From assembly GCA_022606135.1 (NCBI GenBank), contig JABYQN010000002.1, positions 3,844,001 to 3,908,000 of the forward strand: 64,000 nucleotides of DNA, given 5' to 3'. The stretch comes from Fomes fomentarius (Eukaryota > Basidiomycota > Agaricomycetes > Polyporales > Polyporaceae). This document shows positions 21,218-33,562 of this stretch, in pieces (the first letter of the stretch is position 1; each line of letters starts with the position of its first letter). Below the pieces are notes generated by a model. It ran no database searches, was not told the DNA's origin, and saw nothing but the letters and a program-made list of their open reading frames with translations. A program made the position numbers and the translations under genes.

Positions 21218-21274
21218 TGTGTCCAACGGGCTTCAAACGACGTACTTCTTCTCGTCGAACGCATCTCACCTCCA

Positions 21275-23528
21275 ATGGCCACCGCGACGAACCGCGTCCT
21301 CCGTGTAGCCCTCCGTGGTGACAGCATCCTCACCCATCCCCACTTCAATAAGGGCACCGCGTTCACATCCTCCGAGCGTCGCGCTTTTGGTCTCGCCGGA
21401 CGCCTGCCATATCGCATTAACACCCTGGAGGAGCAATGTCAGCGCGCATATGATCAGCTCTCCACTCGCGAAGAGCCCATTCGCAAGAACACATTCCTTC
21501 AGAGCGTGAAGGACCAGAACTGGGTTCTGTACTATGGTCTCGTGAGCAGGCACCTGAGGGAGCTCATTCCGATCATCTATACACCGACGCAGGTGAGCAT
21601 ACAACGCACATTTGTGCATGCACTACCCTGACGGTCGTGCAGGGAGACGCCATTGCGAACTACTCTCACCTCTTCCGGCGCAGTGAGGGCATGTACTTAA
21701 CTTTCCCGGACCAAGATGATATGGAGGAAATCTTCCTGGAAAAAACGCAAGGTCGCGATATACAGCTATTTGTCGTGACTGACTCGGAAGCGATCCTTGG
21801 GATTGGCGATCAAGGTGTCGGGGTGCGCACTCAGTCAATATATGCGGTGTATGCATATCCTATCTAACACAATACATTCGCAGGGCATAGGAATTGCAAC
21901 CGCCAAGTCGGCAATATACACGTGCGTCCCGTTCAGAAGTATTTTCCTGCTTTGTTGGAGCGGACTGACGCGCGTTCGCAGATTGCTGGGTGGTATCGAC
22001 CCCTCAAAAACGTTGAGTGTAGTACTAGACATTGGCACGGACAATCAAGGCCTGCTCAATGACGAACTCTATGTTGTACGTACCACTCAAGATAATCATA
22101 GCAGTCCCGAGTCTCATATAATCGTAGGGATGGGCAAACAAACGCATACGAGGTAAAGCATACGATAGATTCGTCGACAAGTGGGTACACAGACCGCATA
22201 TAGCGGCCTCACGCTGAGTCCTTCCTGCGCAGGTTTGTCCAGCTCGTCCGCAAGCACTATCCCCATGCCCTATTGCACTTCGAAGACTTCGGTGTAGGCA
22301 ACGCGCAGCGTCTTCTCGACATATACCGGAACGCGCACGCGGTTTTCAACGACGACGTGTAAGCTATCTAAGTTCTCCGCAATTCGGCGGCCTCAGGAAT
22401 TCAAGTGCCCTACCCCACAGGCAAGGCACCGGCGCAGTGACACTCGCCGCCCTCGTGTCCGCAGTCGGCGTGACGAAGAGCAAACTCGCAGACCAACGCA
22501 TTGTCGTTTACGGCGCCGGCACGGCTGGGCTCGGAATCACCAAACAGCTGCGCGACGGCCTCACGGCCATCGACCGCCTCTCGCGCGAGGAGGCCAACAA
22601 GCGTTTCTTCCTCCTCGACCGCTTTGGCCTCGTCAAGGAGTCCCTCGGGCCCACCAGGATCCGGGAAGGGCTGAGAGAGTACACGCGCCCGGACGCAGAA
22701 TGGCGCGACGTCCCGACGAACGACAAGGGCGAGATTGGGCTGCTCGACGTTGTGAAGAAGGTGCGCCCGACGGTGCTCATTGGGTGCTCGACGCATGCGG
22801 GGGCGTTCACGGAGGAGGTCGTGAGGGAGATGGCGAAGGGCACAGACAGGCCGATCATCTTCCCGCTGTCGAACCCGACGCGGTTGGTCGAGGTGGACCC
22901 CAAGCATGCAAATGACTGGACGAATGGCAAGGCGCTCATGGCCTCAGGGAGCCCGTTCCCTCCGTGCAAGATGCCCAATGGGAAGATGTACGATGTTGCG
23001 GAGTGTAACAGTGAGTCCGCCTCTCTCCATTCTCATCTCGTTTCTTGCCACGTCCCTCCGCCGACCCTCACCACCGATCGTTATTACCACCCTTTCATAC
23101 TTGTTCCCTGACGCACCCATAAATCCACACTTCTCTGCGCGCAAGGCGGCAGCCTGTGCTATGCTATCCGAGCCAATGCTAACATTTTGCCCCCGTCCTC
23201 AGATGCGCTCATATACCCTGGTCTCGGATTCGGCGCGATGATCACACAGGCACGCAAACTCTCTGACACGATGATAATCGCGGGCGCGCGCCGCCTTGCT
23301 TCTCTCTCGCCCGCGCTGAAGGACCCAGACAGCGCACTGCTCCCTGACTTCGAGCATGCGCGTGAAGTCAACACGGAGGTCGCGGTGGCCGTGGCGGAGC
23401 AGGCTATCGCAGAAGGAAGCGCGGGTGTGGATTGGGACAGGGAGGAGGTGAGGGACAGGATTGCAGAGCGGCAGTGGATCCCTGAATACCCGGATTATGT
23501 TTATGATCCGGTACATGGCGAGACTTAA
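21275..23528 (+). CDS. NAD(P)-dependent malic enzyme
   Basis: Oxidative decarboxylation of malate to pyruvate with NAD(P)H formation. Exons: 21275-21592, 21643-21822, 21884-21921, 21982-22075, 22128-22180, 22233-22358, 22421-23010, 23203-23528. All phases agree and give 574 aa, the normal size. Motifs in order: IIYTPTQGDAI (catalytic Tyr region), ILGIGDQGVGGIGIA (first nucleotide-binding loop), VVLDIGTDN, LHFEDFG and FNDDVQGTGAVTLAAL (metal and malate site), IVVYGAGTAGLGI (Rossmann GxGxxG type), PLSNPTRLVEV and NALIYPGLGFGAM. No mitochondrial presequence is obvious: the N-terminus MATATNRVLRVALRGD is short, so the location is uncertain. The LDIGTDN/FEDF pattern suits the fungal NAD-type enzyme, but cofactor preference is not decided by sequence reading. 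Confidence 0.96.
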
Positions 23529-23775
23529 TGCGGGATACGGAGAGCTACATACACATACTTGGTTTCGTGGTTTCTTGCAAACGGACTTCAGCATCCTTTC
23601 TATTCCGTTAGATCTAGAACGCATATGTATCGTCGCTATGTCGCTTTCGCATATAACACTGCTCTCGAAATTCCCAATGCACCCCCTGTTGTCGAACATG
23701 TAACTACTATACAAATGTGCGCAAGCGCAGAATACAACGGCAATACAATACGAGAGAGCAACGGCTTTACAGGGA

Positions 23776-24948
23776 TCACTTCCTTGCGAACGTAATCTGC
23801 CATGCATAGAGTAAGTATAACCTGCGTCGCTAGACCAGTTCACAAAACGTACCTTGATCTTGTTCTCGCCATCGATCTTGTAGTTGTGCAGTGCATCCTT
23901 CGCCACAGTTGCGCTCGCCTCGTCGAAGTATTCGACGAATGCGATGTCTTTCTTCGTCGGGATGAGACGAACTTCGGACAGGTTCGGGTATCTAGGCGGG
24001 ATCCTCGTGCTTAGCATGCCGTGCATTGATAGGCAGAAGGAGGAACGTATACGCACTGCGAGAAGAGAGTCATGAGCTGGTCCTTGGCGACCGATTCCGG
24101 GAGGTTTTGGAGGAAGAGAATCTTGTTTGGCGGGAGGTACTCGTCCGGCATCTGGACGTTCGGCCGTTTTACTGTTGGTGCTGCACCAGCACCATCCACT
24201 GGGAGAACACGGAGATGTTGAGTTGTGATCGAGAATTGAGCTGTGGAGGTGAGGAAGAGGATGAGGATGAGGAGACGTACCATCTGCTGCCAGACGCTTT
24301 TGGCGGTATTTCCGCTTGATGGGGTTCGTGTACCGCGTCGCCTCTGCATTTCGGTCAGTCAAAAGGGCCAACAACTACAACATGCATTGACGGAACGACG
24401 CACTTTTGTGCTCCAACCTCCTCGCCTTGTGCGCATCGAAGCTCCCCGCATCCATCTTCTTAACGACAGCATCCGACCGTGTCTTCGCGAATGATATTTG
24501 CTACGGGTGACCCCAGTCAAACTCAGATTACACACCCCTACATATCACGCAGACGCACAACATACCATAGGTTTTGTATACAGCGGGAACCCTCGGACCT
24601 CCTTCGCCGCCTTCTTTGCGATCTCAGCCGACTCGAACGAGACGAACGCCTGCCCGCGCATGCGCAAGTTGCTGTGCGCGACGACGTCGAGCACCTCCCC
24701 GTACGACTTGAACAGACCGCGCAGAGACGCCTTCAGCACGGGGATTTTGATCTTCTCGTTCAGGTTCTGGATGTACAACGTCTCGGTGGCGACTTCTTCT
24801 GGGAGGCAGCCGCTACCGCTCCTGGTGCTTGCGCAAGTCCCGCCGCGACTGGTGGAGGAATGCCTGGGACCGGCGCGGGCGCGGCGATGTTGGTGACGAC
24901 GCCTTGCATGGCATCGTGTGCTAGTGGTGGTGCAGAGAGTTCAGACAT
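23776..24948 (-). CDS. U1A/U2B''-type spliceosomal protein with two RRM domains
   Basis: Binds a U1 and/or U2 snRNA hairpin in the nucleus. Exons that join cleanly: 24798-24566, 24500-24404, 24343-24281, 24198-24057, 23991-23853, 23796-23776. RRM1 begins TLYIQNLNEKIKIPVLK, with RNP1-like RGQAFVSFES. The linker has ATRYTNPIKRKYRQKRLA. RRM2 has ILFLQNLPESVAKDQLMTLF and DIAFVEYFDEASAT, and the protein ends NKIKITFARK, the hallmark C-terminus of the U1A/U2B''/Snf family. The Ala/Pro-rich N-terminus (MSELSAPPLAHDAM) is in a different frame from RRM1 with no GT donor of the right phase. Either a GC-AG intron (for example a donor after CCAG near 24864) or a one-base shift must lie there, so the first exon is uncertain. 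It converges on malic enzyme, 247 nt away. Confidence 0.88.
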
Positions 24949-25554
24949 GATGAGAGGAGTGTCGAACTCGGAAAGTAAAGATGCGGTCGAGATTCCCAGT
25001 GCCAGTAAGAGTGCAGGTAGGCGCTCGCCGTTCTTGCTCGGCCTTTGCCGAGTACTGAAGATGGCATTTACTATGATATCCTAATGCCCATCCTTTTCAC
25101 TGAAATATGTATGTCGGAGAGTCCACCTACGGACGTATCGGCTTATGGATCGCCTGCGTGGGAACGACCTCGATGTCGATAGTGCAATCATCGCGACGTA
25201 TACGACCACCTCCTTCTCGGAGTAGTCAACTTCACATGTATGCGACGGGACGCGAGGCAGACATCATGGTATATCGAAGGGCATTGGAACGAGTGATCAC
25301 TAGCAATATAGTCGGCTGTACTATTAGGTAGGTAGGGCGCTCCCAACTCAGTTACTCACTCGGAGCTATAAACACACACGTGACACATTCAAATGTCAAC
25401 CGACACTGATAGAGGTGATGTGTAATCGTATACTAACTCTTACACCCTCGAGAATCTCTAGAGTCCAGACTAGACAGCGCGGTGAGTAACTTTGACTTGA
25501 GGTATTAATGAAATTTCCGGGTCTCACGTTGATTCAGGTTCACAGCTTTCTCCT
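24949..25554. other. Divergent intergenic region, snRNP protein and HET gene
   Basis: About 600 nt with no gene; it holds both promoters. The stretch 25430-25540 is AT-richer and runs into the HET start. Confidence 0.5.
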
Positions 25555-27791
25555 ATGTGGCTCCTGAGTAGCGATCGTGCCGAACTCTCTCACTTCCCTG
25601 ACCATACCTCGGTTGAGGGTGGCTATGCCATCCTATCTCACACTTGGGGCGACAAGGAGCAGACCTACCAAGAGCTACGTGCTATCGAGGAGGAGTGTCG
25701 CAAGACCGGGAAGAATCCTCGCGATCACGTTTCCGAGAAGATCCGCGGGAGCTGTATCCTCGCTGAGAAGCACGGCTACCAGTGGATATGGATAGATTCT
25801 TGCTGCATCGAAAAGACAAGCAGTTCAGAACTCTCTGAAGCAATCAACTCGATGTTCAAGTGGTACGCCGACTCCGAGGTGTGCTACGCTTACCTAGAGG
25901 ACGTTCCGGGCGATTGCATCCTCGAGGCCCCTCACTCTCCTTTCCGGAACGCCCGTTGGCATACTCGAGGGTGGACACTGCAGGAGCTTATCGCGCCCTC
26001 TCTTGTCGTCTTCGTCTCAAAGGATTGGAGAATCCTTGGTACCAAGAACAAGTTTGCAAAGCTCTTGGCAGAAATCACAGGGATAGCACACAAGATATTG
26101 ACTTTCGAATTGCGATGCTCGGTAGTGTCCATCGCACAGCGGATGCGCTGGGCTTCTAAGCGCACGACCACCCGTCTTGAGGATGAGGCGTATTGTCTCA
26201 TTGGCCTGTTCGAGGTGAACATACCTACCATTTACGGTGAAGGTCGCCGCGCTTTCCAGCGGTTGCAGGAAGAGCTCATGAAGCGGACTTTTGACACAAG
26301 TCTATTTGCCTGGGGCCTAGAGCTCCGCTCATCGCAAACCCATGTACCCCTTGCACACGACCATCTGAGCATCCACCCATCGATGCGACTTCTGGCTTCT
26401 TCTCCAGCAGACTTCAAGACCTCATACTTCTACTCTCCGAGGGTGAACAACCCGCTACAGCCATACTTGCCATGGCAATGGAAGAGGACAAAGCGAGTGA
26501 GTACCCTAGCTTCACAAAGAATGATGTGCGCTGAACAGTCCGGACTCAGCAGCAGCATGAACTAGAAGGACAAGGGGCAACGTATAGTGCTCCGTTTGGA
26601 GACCTGGATCTTCCCAGGTTCACTCAATCAAGCTATGGAGTCGAATGCCGCTTCCCTGTCTTCCAGATTGACGATGTTACGGTTGCAATTCTCCTATGCG
26701 ACGACCGTCGTTCTCATATTGGCCTTATCCTCCATCGCTCTCCCGTCAATATCCAAGCTCCTACGAGGGCACTCTATCGTGTGGGATACATGTTCACCGC
26801 AGATGACGGAGGGCGGTTCACATTCCGCCTAGCTGCTCTCGGAGCAGACTACAACAACATCCGTTTCCGAGGCAAGCCTGTCACAGTCGAGTGGCGCGAT
26901 ATCTGCATCGACTACCAGAATACGCTGGAGGAACGTCACAGGAATGGTGTCGAGGGCATGATCGGTGGACTCAAGGGACTCGGCAACAACATGCTTGCGG
27001 AAACCTCCTTCCGCATTCCGAGGTGGCTCATCTCACAGTTAACCCGACTCGACTTCGACTTCCGTTCGTTTCCATCCCTCGAGCGTTTCAAGCAGGGCGA
27101 CTGTGGAAGTCTCTCATCCTACGTCGTGGGCGTGTCGCGTAACACCGAAGCGGTACACTTCGTCCTCGGAATATGCACGAAACGTTCCGGCCAGAATGAC
27201 GAACAGACAGTGTCGCATTGGGTTACCGTGGACATACGACATGATGCCACCTACTACGAAACGCGACACTGGTCTCACGACTGCGCCCGGGATCATATCA
27301 AGATGTGGCCACAGTGGACAAAGGAGTTCCATGACATTGACCGGATTGTACGGCTATCTTTCACGCCATGCCAGGTCACCCCCGCTATGACCTTAGTCAT
27401 GCATGTCGAACTAGATGGTGATGCCTACAAACACATATCCCAGACCAAAAACGCGCCCCTCCCTTCCTTCACACGGTCAGCACGGCGGGGTATGGCGTTG
27501 AAGTCGTCGACAATCTTAGCCGCCCCAAGTGCGTCCAAAGCTCCAACACCGCCACACTCCTCCAACTTGCCGTCACAAGGTGGTGCTGCACAGGACCTCA
27601 AAGACATGGCTGTGCGAACTTCCGAGTCGGATGCTTTCATATCCGAGCCCTTGCCACTGGCGTCGTTCACTCAGCTTCTTGCTCCATCATATGAGACAGT
27701 CCCCGCAGAAAGCGTACAAACGGCATGGGACAATACCAACTCCTCTCTCCTCCGAGGCTTTCTCGCGACAATGGCAGACTTACGGCGTTGA
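25555..27791 (+). CDS. HET-domain (heterokaryon incompatibility-like) protein
   Basis: Exons 25555-26496 and 26550-27791; 727 aa. The N-terminal HET domain shows its usual landmarks: YAILSHTWGD (residues 24-33), WIWIDSCCIEK followed by LSEAINSMFKWYADSEVCYAYL (about 81-120), RGWTLQELIAP (about 140-150), and DEAYCLIGLFEVNIPTIYGEGRRAF (about 208-232). HET proteins act in non-self recognition and trigger cell death on fusion of incompatible hyphae in ascomycetes; basidiomycetes carry many homologues of unknown partner. The C-terminal 400 residues have no motif I recognise and could be the sensor part. No repeat or NACHT domain is attached. Active-domain motifs are intact. Confidence 0.92.
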
Positions 27792-28326
27792 CAGCCTGCA
27801 GGTTCCGAGGTCATACGGATAGTTACAGTGCTTGTGTCAAAGACGTACTCTCCCCTAAGCAGATTGTATATATGATCTATAGATGTGGAGAAGAACGATA
27901 ACTCGAAACTCAAATACGTACCATACCGTACATACTGCGCGACTAATGTATCGAAAGATAGCCTATCCTGGATGACGTTGTTCCATCAGCTCTTCCCTTC
28001 CCTTCCACCAGAGGTCGACTCGGAGTTGCCTGTTATCCTATTTACATTGCACGCATCATCCGGTGCGAGATAAGAGGGACTAAGAGTATAGGTGCTGCAC
28101 GGACCACCGGTGCTAGAGTTAAAGCGGTGAGAGGAGCGGTGATTGGAGAGTCGCGAAGCGATAGAGAGATGGATTTTTATATTTTCAGCGTGCTTCAGTG
28201 GCGTAGTATTATCTGGTAATGTGGCATCACACTAGCCACGTACATGGCGGGCGTTCATATTGTAGTCTCAGATAAGGAGCGTAGGGTCATGATGTATCGG
28301 TCGCGGTTCATACAATGGTGGAACTA
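27792..28326. other. Convergent intergenic region
   Basis: 3' flanks of the HET gene (+) and the DUF6533 gene (-). No gene is seen. Confidence 0.5.
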
Positions 28327-30145
28327 TCATAGACGACACAAAACATGTGAGTATCCTTGATTCGAAGTAGAGGAGCCGAAGCATTCACCGTTACTGAAAC
28401 CAACTCTGCCATGATTGGGCTTTTTTCGGGTTCGAGGTGGCGGCTTGTAGTCTCTCGTACCAGGGTATACTGAATGCTCCAGAACGCCTACACGCGACAG
28501 AACGGGAGCATACACGCGCTTAGACGTCGGGGAGTCCTCTTCCACAGTCGTCAGCTCAACGTCGTCGTCGCCGTTGTCGATCTCAACGATAAGCTCTCCA
28601 TCTCTACTACCGGGCTTCCAATTCACGCGACCAAGCTCAGTGTGGTTGAGCAGCCAGTCGGGTTCAAGAGAGAGCTGCGCGGCCAGGGAGCGGATGCTGA
28701 GCATCAGACGGGAGACCGCGACCGAAGCGAGCGCGGGAAGGAGGCTACACGTGTGGTTCAGTATGGGGAACAGTCGGATACTCAGGACTCGCGGATATAG
28801 TCACTTTGAGTATACCGCTGGAATGGTGACCTGTGATCGACGTCGTTAGGATCTGAGCCGCAACTTCGAATGACTATGTAGGGTTATACTCACCAGCGGG
28901 GTTCTAGCCAAGGAACCGACGGTTGAGAACATGGCAGCGGCTACATCGACGGGTGAGCTAAATCGACTTTGATCTCCGCTGTCACGCACCGAAGATCGTG
29001 GAGTACAAAGCTCCCCCGCTGGCAGGAAGGAAGACGATAAAGACACGGTCGGAAACAACGCGGAGTGAGGGAAGAAGACTCACTCCCGGACCAAACGGTC
29101 CATCAGTTGCGATTTCTTTCCACGTCTCCGCATATCAAAGGCGGGGATGGTCGTGGCGAGGTACAGAATGGTGTGCAGCACGAGGTTTGGCGCGAAAACC
29201 TTCCATACTTCCCGTGAGGGTGGCGCAGAACATCCCGTGAGTTTCAAACCTGGGAGGTCGAGGGCGACTGGGTCGATGTCATGCCACACAAGGCCATAGA
29301 TGACCAGCGTGCTGATGGTGCAGGCCACGAAGCATCCGATCATGGAGAACCTTGCGACGTTGTTCTTCGAGTAGACGTAGCATATACGGAGGACGATCAC
29401 CGCTGAGGCGGACATGGAGCAGTCAATACGTGCGCCCCCGGATGCGAACGTGGCATGAACGTACCTTGTACCACGCCCACTGCGAAGATGGTGCAAAGGA
29501 AAGTTGTGTGTATGAGCCCCGAGCAACTATATGATCCACGTTAATGATGACATGTCTTCCAATCATGGAACTCAAATGCATACGTCTACCGGAGCGCGAT
29601 GTTAGGTGGAGTATGGTCAAAGTGACAGCAAATGCTCACCTCGACGGACAGGTTCGGGCCAAAGAAGCCTGTACAAGAGGCAACTCATAAGTTCACGTCA
29701 GACAGTGACAGGTGTGTTCGGACATACCCAGTATGCAAAGTCTGGAAGACGGAAGCAGTCAGTGCGTGTTTATCCAAGTTATAAACGAAGATGGCGAACA
29801 TTAATAGAACGGGAGGAAAGTATCGATTCTACCGGCTATTGAGGTCGTGGGCTGCGAAGTGAGCAATGCAGAGAGCTCACCAAGAAGTATAGAATGCGCG
29901 ACGGAGTCCAACTGCCCTTCCAGAAGTACTCTACCTGCAAGGTAGGCAGAGTGACGTTGCTTAGGGTCTCATGTTTGATCGGTTACACTCAAACCACGCA
30001 CCTCGTCACCGATCGTTAAAGCCATATCATACAGAATCAGGAAAGTTGCGGCGATGCAGAGATAGCGTGCCCTCTCGAGCCCCTCCAGGGACAACAGCAG
30101 TACAGTCGGTTCATTCTGGAGGTCCGGCAAGAGCGTGTCGACCAT
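28327..30145 (-). CDS. DUF6533-type multi-spanning membrane protein
   Basis: Nine exons by eye: 30145-30002, 29934-29881, 29828-29728, 29526-29465, 29402-29084, 29018-28990, 28940-28894, 28830-28805, 28744-28327; every phase agrees and gives 399 aa. The N-terminal block YLCIAATFLILYDMALTI, then GDEVEYFWKG and ILYFLNRY, is the signature of the basidiomycete DUF6533 family. Further hydrophobic helices follow: LLMFAIFVYNL, FLCTIFAVGVVQAVIVLRI, FSMIGCFVACTISTLVIYGL, VLHTILYLATTIPAF and LLPALASVAVSRLMLSI. A Glu/Asp-rich, probably cytosolic tail ends the protein. Function is unknown; the family is widely expanded and resembles seven-helix proteins. The third intron (29527-29727) is longer than the rest and contains GT-AG pairs that could be alternative exons, so that join is the least certain. 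Confidence 0.8.
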
Positions 30146-30898
30146 CGAACCATACGGCGAGGTCGTGTCGTGTCCGGAGCGGAATAGAGAGAGAAGGATG
30201 GAAACCAGCGTGTCCCGTCGCTGACCGAGTCTGTATTCTATATGCTCGGACGTAGAACAGCGTTGTCGCCATCAGCCGTGCGGTGTTAGTGCTTCGCGGC
30301 CCGCCTTGTTGTCGGTGGGAGGACCCGGAATTGCGGGCGAGATGCAGGGCGAAGGGACGCTCGAAGAGTACTTTCCCTTGTGAAAATATGGAACTGAGAG
30401 CGGCATCTCGCGCGGTGATTTCGCCAAGATGCCGGTAGCGCAACTGCGGCAACCGGCTAGTTATTCCTCAACCGCCAACGCAGAGATACGGCTTCACGGC
30501 GCAAAATCATTGGCATCTTCTAAGAGCTTCTGAGCTCACTGCGGCCAAAGAGGAACGCGGCCAATAGCTTCGGAGCCTTCGGTGATGTTGTTGGAGGAGG
30601 AGCCAGCCACTCAGTTCGATCCGCCCAGAGTCCGCCCAGCATGAAAGGGAAAGATGAAACGGAGCGCTCAAGTAATGCAGCGCGGGGGCCGACATACTTA
30701 CGCGCACTGCGTAGGCGTCCTGGTATTGTGGCGGCGTTACGGCACGCCGGTAGTCCAGGCACCCCCGCCACAACGCCGGCGCCTAACGTTCTAGCCCAAA
30801 CCCCGGAAGATCAGAAGAGTTGTATAGAGTTGATTGAAAACATTGAAGATCATTGGACAGCGTCGGGCGCTACGAGAAACATCACCGCGTACTTATCT
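30146..30898. other. Region between the DUF6533 and deacetylase genes
   Basis: About 750 nt. An open minus-strand frame (30452-30111) overlaps the DUF6533 first exon in another frame and shows no family signal. Taken as the promoter of the DUF6533 gene and 3' end of the deacetylase. Confidence 0.45.
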
Positions 30899-32478
30899 TC
30901 ATTCCCGCGTTTCCGCCTGGAATCCCAACAGGACTCCTCTGACATTCTCTCCTAGAGTGTCCAGGTGATAGCCACTGTAAAAGTGTGGTTAGCTTGAAAC
31001 GAGACGCTTCCCTGGCCACAGCAGTATGCGTCAACTCACCCCTCCATGACGAACAATGTTGGCTTTCCTAGCGACGCGATCACCATGCCGATCCGTGCGT
31101 AGCAGTCCTTGCTCAATCGGAAGTCACAAATCGGATCGTCCGCATAAGTATCTACTCCGAGACTAACGCGATACGTGAGCCCGACTCCTGACAACAACGT
31201 GCCGGACTGACCTCACGATGAGATAGTCGATATCCTCGTAGTCACCGATGACATCAGCGGCGTTCTGCAGCGTCACACAATACACTTCGTCCGTCGTGCC
31301 CGTTGGGAGTGGGAAGTTGTAGTTGAACCCTAGCCCAGGCCCTGATCCACGTTCCTCAGCCGCGCCAGTGAAGTCTGCACGTCCACATGAGCGCATGCGC
31401 CCATAAGGCCTTTTAGGAGGCATGATACCCACAAGGGTAGTCGCCGTCTGCATGTAGTGACACATACACGACCCGCGGATCAGAGTAGAAGATTTGTTGA
31501 GCTGGGAGGAATGGACGTGAGCGCACTAGTACTTGGCTCGGGCCTGCCGTGGCCGGACTCCTTACTTCCATTCCCGTGATGATAATCAACATCAAGAACC
31601 GCGACACGGCGGGTTCCGAAGTGTTGGAGGAGATATCTCGCAGCGATTGCGACGTTGTTGAGGAAGCAATATCCACCAGAGAGTGCGTCTTGCGCATGAT
31701 GGCCTGGTGGACGTCTTGCAATGAGGCCGAGAATCGAGGTGAGATGGATTGTTTGGGCATCGAAGGCCCACAAGACAAGCACTCACGCCAATGCAAAGAC
31801 ACCGTGATGTAGCGATTGATCACTCGTAGCCAGTGCGTACGCCGCCGAAAGCGTCACGTTGACAGATGCAATGGCAGCTCGGTACGTGTCTATGGGAAGG
31901 CCGGGGAGATGCGGTGAGCTCTCAACCTTTACTCGAGTATAAAGCGTCTGGTTTCTTCTGGTAGCCATTCACCTGCTGTGATGGGGCAGCTCATATCGAA
32001 GCAGAAGATGCCTGTAGATGTATCAGGAACTCAACATCACAAACCACACAGGATTCAGCACTCGCCTGGCTTCGCCAGCGGAGACATGTCCTTGACAGGG
32101 GCTCCCAAGCATTGCAGTTGGCGATGTCTGAATGTCTCCGGGAAAACCGCACTCTGGGGGACAACCTCAATGCATACGAGGTCGGAGGAAAGAAAACCTT
32201 GAGATCGATCTCACCCTATCGCCACCGATGGCCGTCCACTGATCGTATATGGTCTCGAGATAATCAACATATTCCTCCGAATGAACAGCAAGGATATGGG
32301 TTCTGATGTCCGGCCATTCATCTTCTGCAGCCACAACTTGGAATGCATCGTGCTCTTCTAGTGAGCTCTTGATACGCTGTACACGGCCAGGACTCTCGAG
32401 ATACGGGACAAGTCGCCCGGAGAGGATCTCGTGCGGCGGGTCGTGTACGAGACAATCTGCATGCCAAAAGACCTTCAT
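30899..32478 (-). CDS. Histone deacetylase-fold enzyme (deacetylase or acetylpolyamine amidohydrolase)
   Basis: Zn-dependent removal of acetyl groups from lysine or polyamine. Nine exons: 32478-32215, 32165-32066, 32011-31973, 31889-31787, 31714-31566, 31501-31433, 31374-31212, 31162-31040, 30974-30899; the sum is in frame, 361 aa. Motifs: MKVFWHADCLVHDPP at the start, LAVHSEEYVDYL, RPPGHHAQD (H174, H175), GGYCFLNNVAIAA, VLDVDYHHGNG (Zn ligands D212 and H214), VVYVSLHADGDYPYF, GLGFNYNFPLP, SLGVDTYADDP (third Zn ligand Asp) and LFVMEGGYHL with the active-site Tyr. The size and the FNYNFPLP/YPYF style fit the class II-like APAH/HdaH branch better than Rpd3/Hda1; the substrate cannot be told. 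The second intron has a GC donor (gcgagt at 32065). It is divergent from the RdRP gene. Confidence 0.9.
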
Positions 32479-33562
32479 CCGACAGCGTGAACGAACAAGC
32501 AGATGAGGTGCATAAGCGCAGACCTTGAGTCAAAGCTTCTACCGCTCAAAATAGAAGTCTTCCGCAAATAGCAGACGTGACTCCATTGATCCGCAGTATG
32601 GCACTACGAAGACGACTAAAATCAAGCGGCAACTGTAATGATAACGTACCTTGTACCACAACTCCCACCGAATGTCTCAATCTATCCTGTTCCCCTGCCA
32701 GCCGCGGCTGCGGCCTGCTACTCGCCCTGCAAGTCCCGACTTGGATGTGACGTCGCCTATATGTAGCCCTGAGCAACGATGGATAAGGCGCCAAGCTGCA
32801 CTGTGCGTCACAACGCGTAGAGTGAAATATCTTGAAATGCGGTGACCGCAGTGGTCCAAGCCCAGGCAGTCGAGCACAGACAAGATGCATAACGATATAC
32901 ACAAGACGATTGAACTGTACAGGAGAGCCGTGACAAGGCGGCAAGCTGTTTGACTGATGCCAGTTGCCGTGGGCAATCCCAGACTTTCGGACCCCCGACA
33001 GTGTACTGAAACGCCCTTGACAGTCAGATCAACCAAGTGAGTGTCTAGTGTACGTCAGACCGCGAGACGGGTTCAATGTTGAGTAACAGTTGAGGTATGT
33101 GGATTCCCACGGACGCGACTCCCATCATGCTTTAGTGATTTTATGTACCAGAGCTTCACCATTCACGCGCACGGCCAATATTGCGCTGTCGTGAAAAGCT
33201 TTGGGCATACTTTGAAATGTTTGTGAATTTGGAACTTCCTCGTGGTCCAACATGCGCCAGAACTCCCTTTGACCAACCTGACTGTCAGTGGTACTACCTG
33301 GGCCCTTGGAACAAAAATGTCAGTGTTGACAATGACATGAAGGTGGTGATGTATTTTGGCGCCCAATGGTCTCGCCTAATAGTATTAGTAACATGAGGTT
33401 GGTGCTGCAGCAGCCACTTCGCTTTCTTCGCTGCGGTCTGCCCAGGGTCTGCCTTCTATCCTCTCCGTCAATCTGTGCGACCTCGCCATTTTTGGACTTA
33501 GAGTTGCTTGTGAAGCCTTAGGAAATCACTACATCACCGGCGAGCACGACTATGATACCGGT
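32479..33562. other. Divergent region between deacetylase and RdRP genes
   Basis: About 1.1 kb with no supported gene. A short plus-strand frame (33181-33396) has no recognisable motif. An unannotated 5' exon of the RdRP gene could lie here. Confidence 0.4.

Noticed and set aside
30111..30452. Minus-strand frame taken at first as the N-terminus of the DUF6533 protein, implying a frameshift
   Set aside because: An ATG at 30145 in the correct frame starts the protein cleanly and all nine exons then close in frame, so no frameshift is needed.
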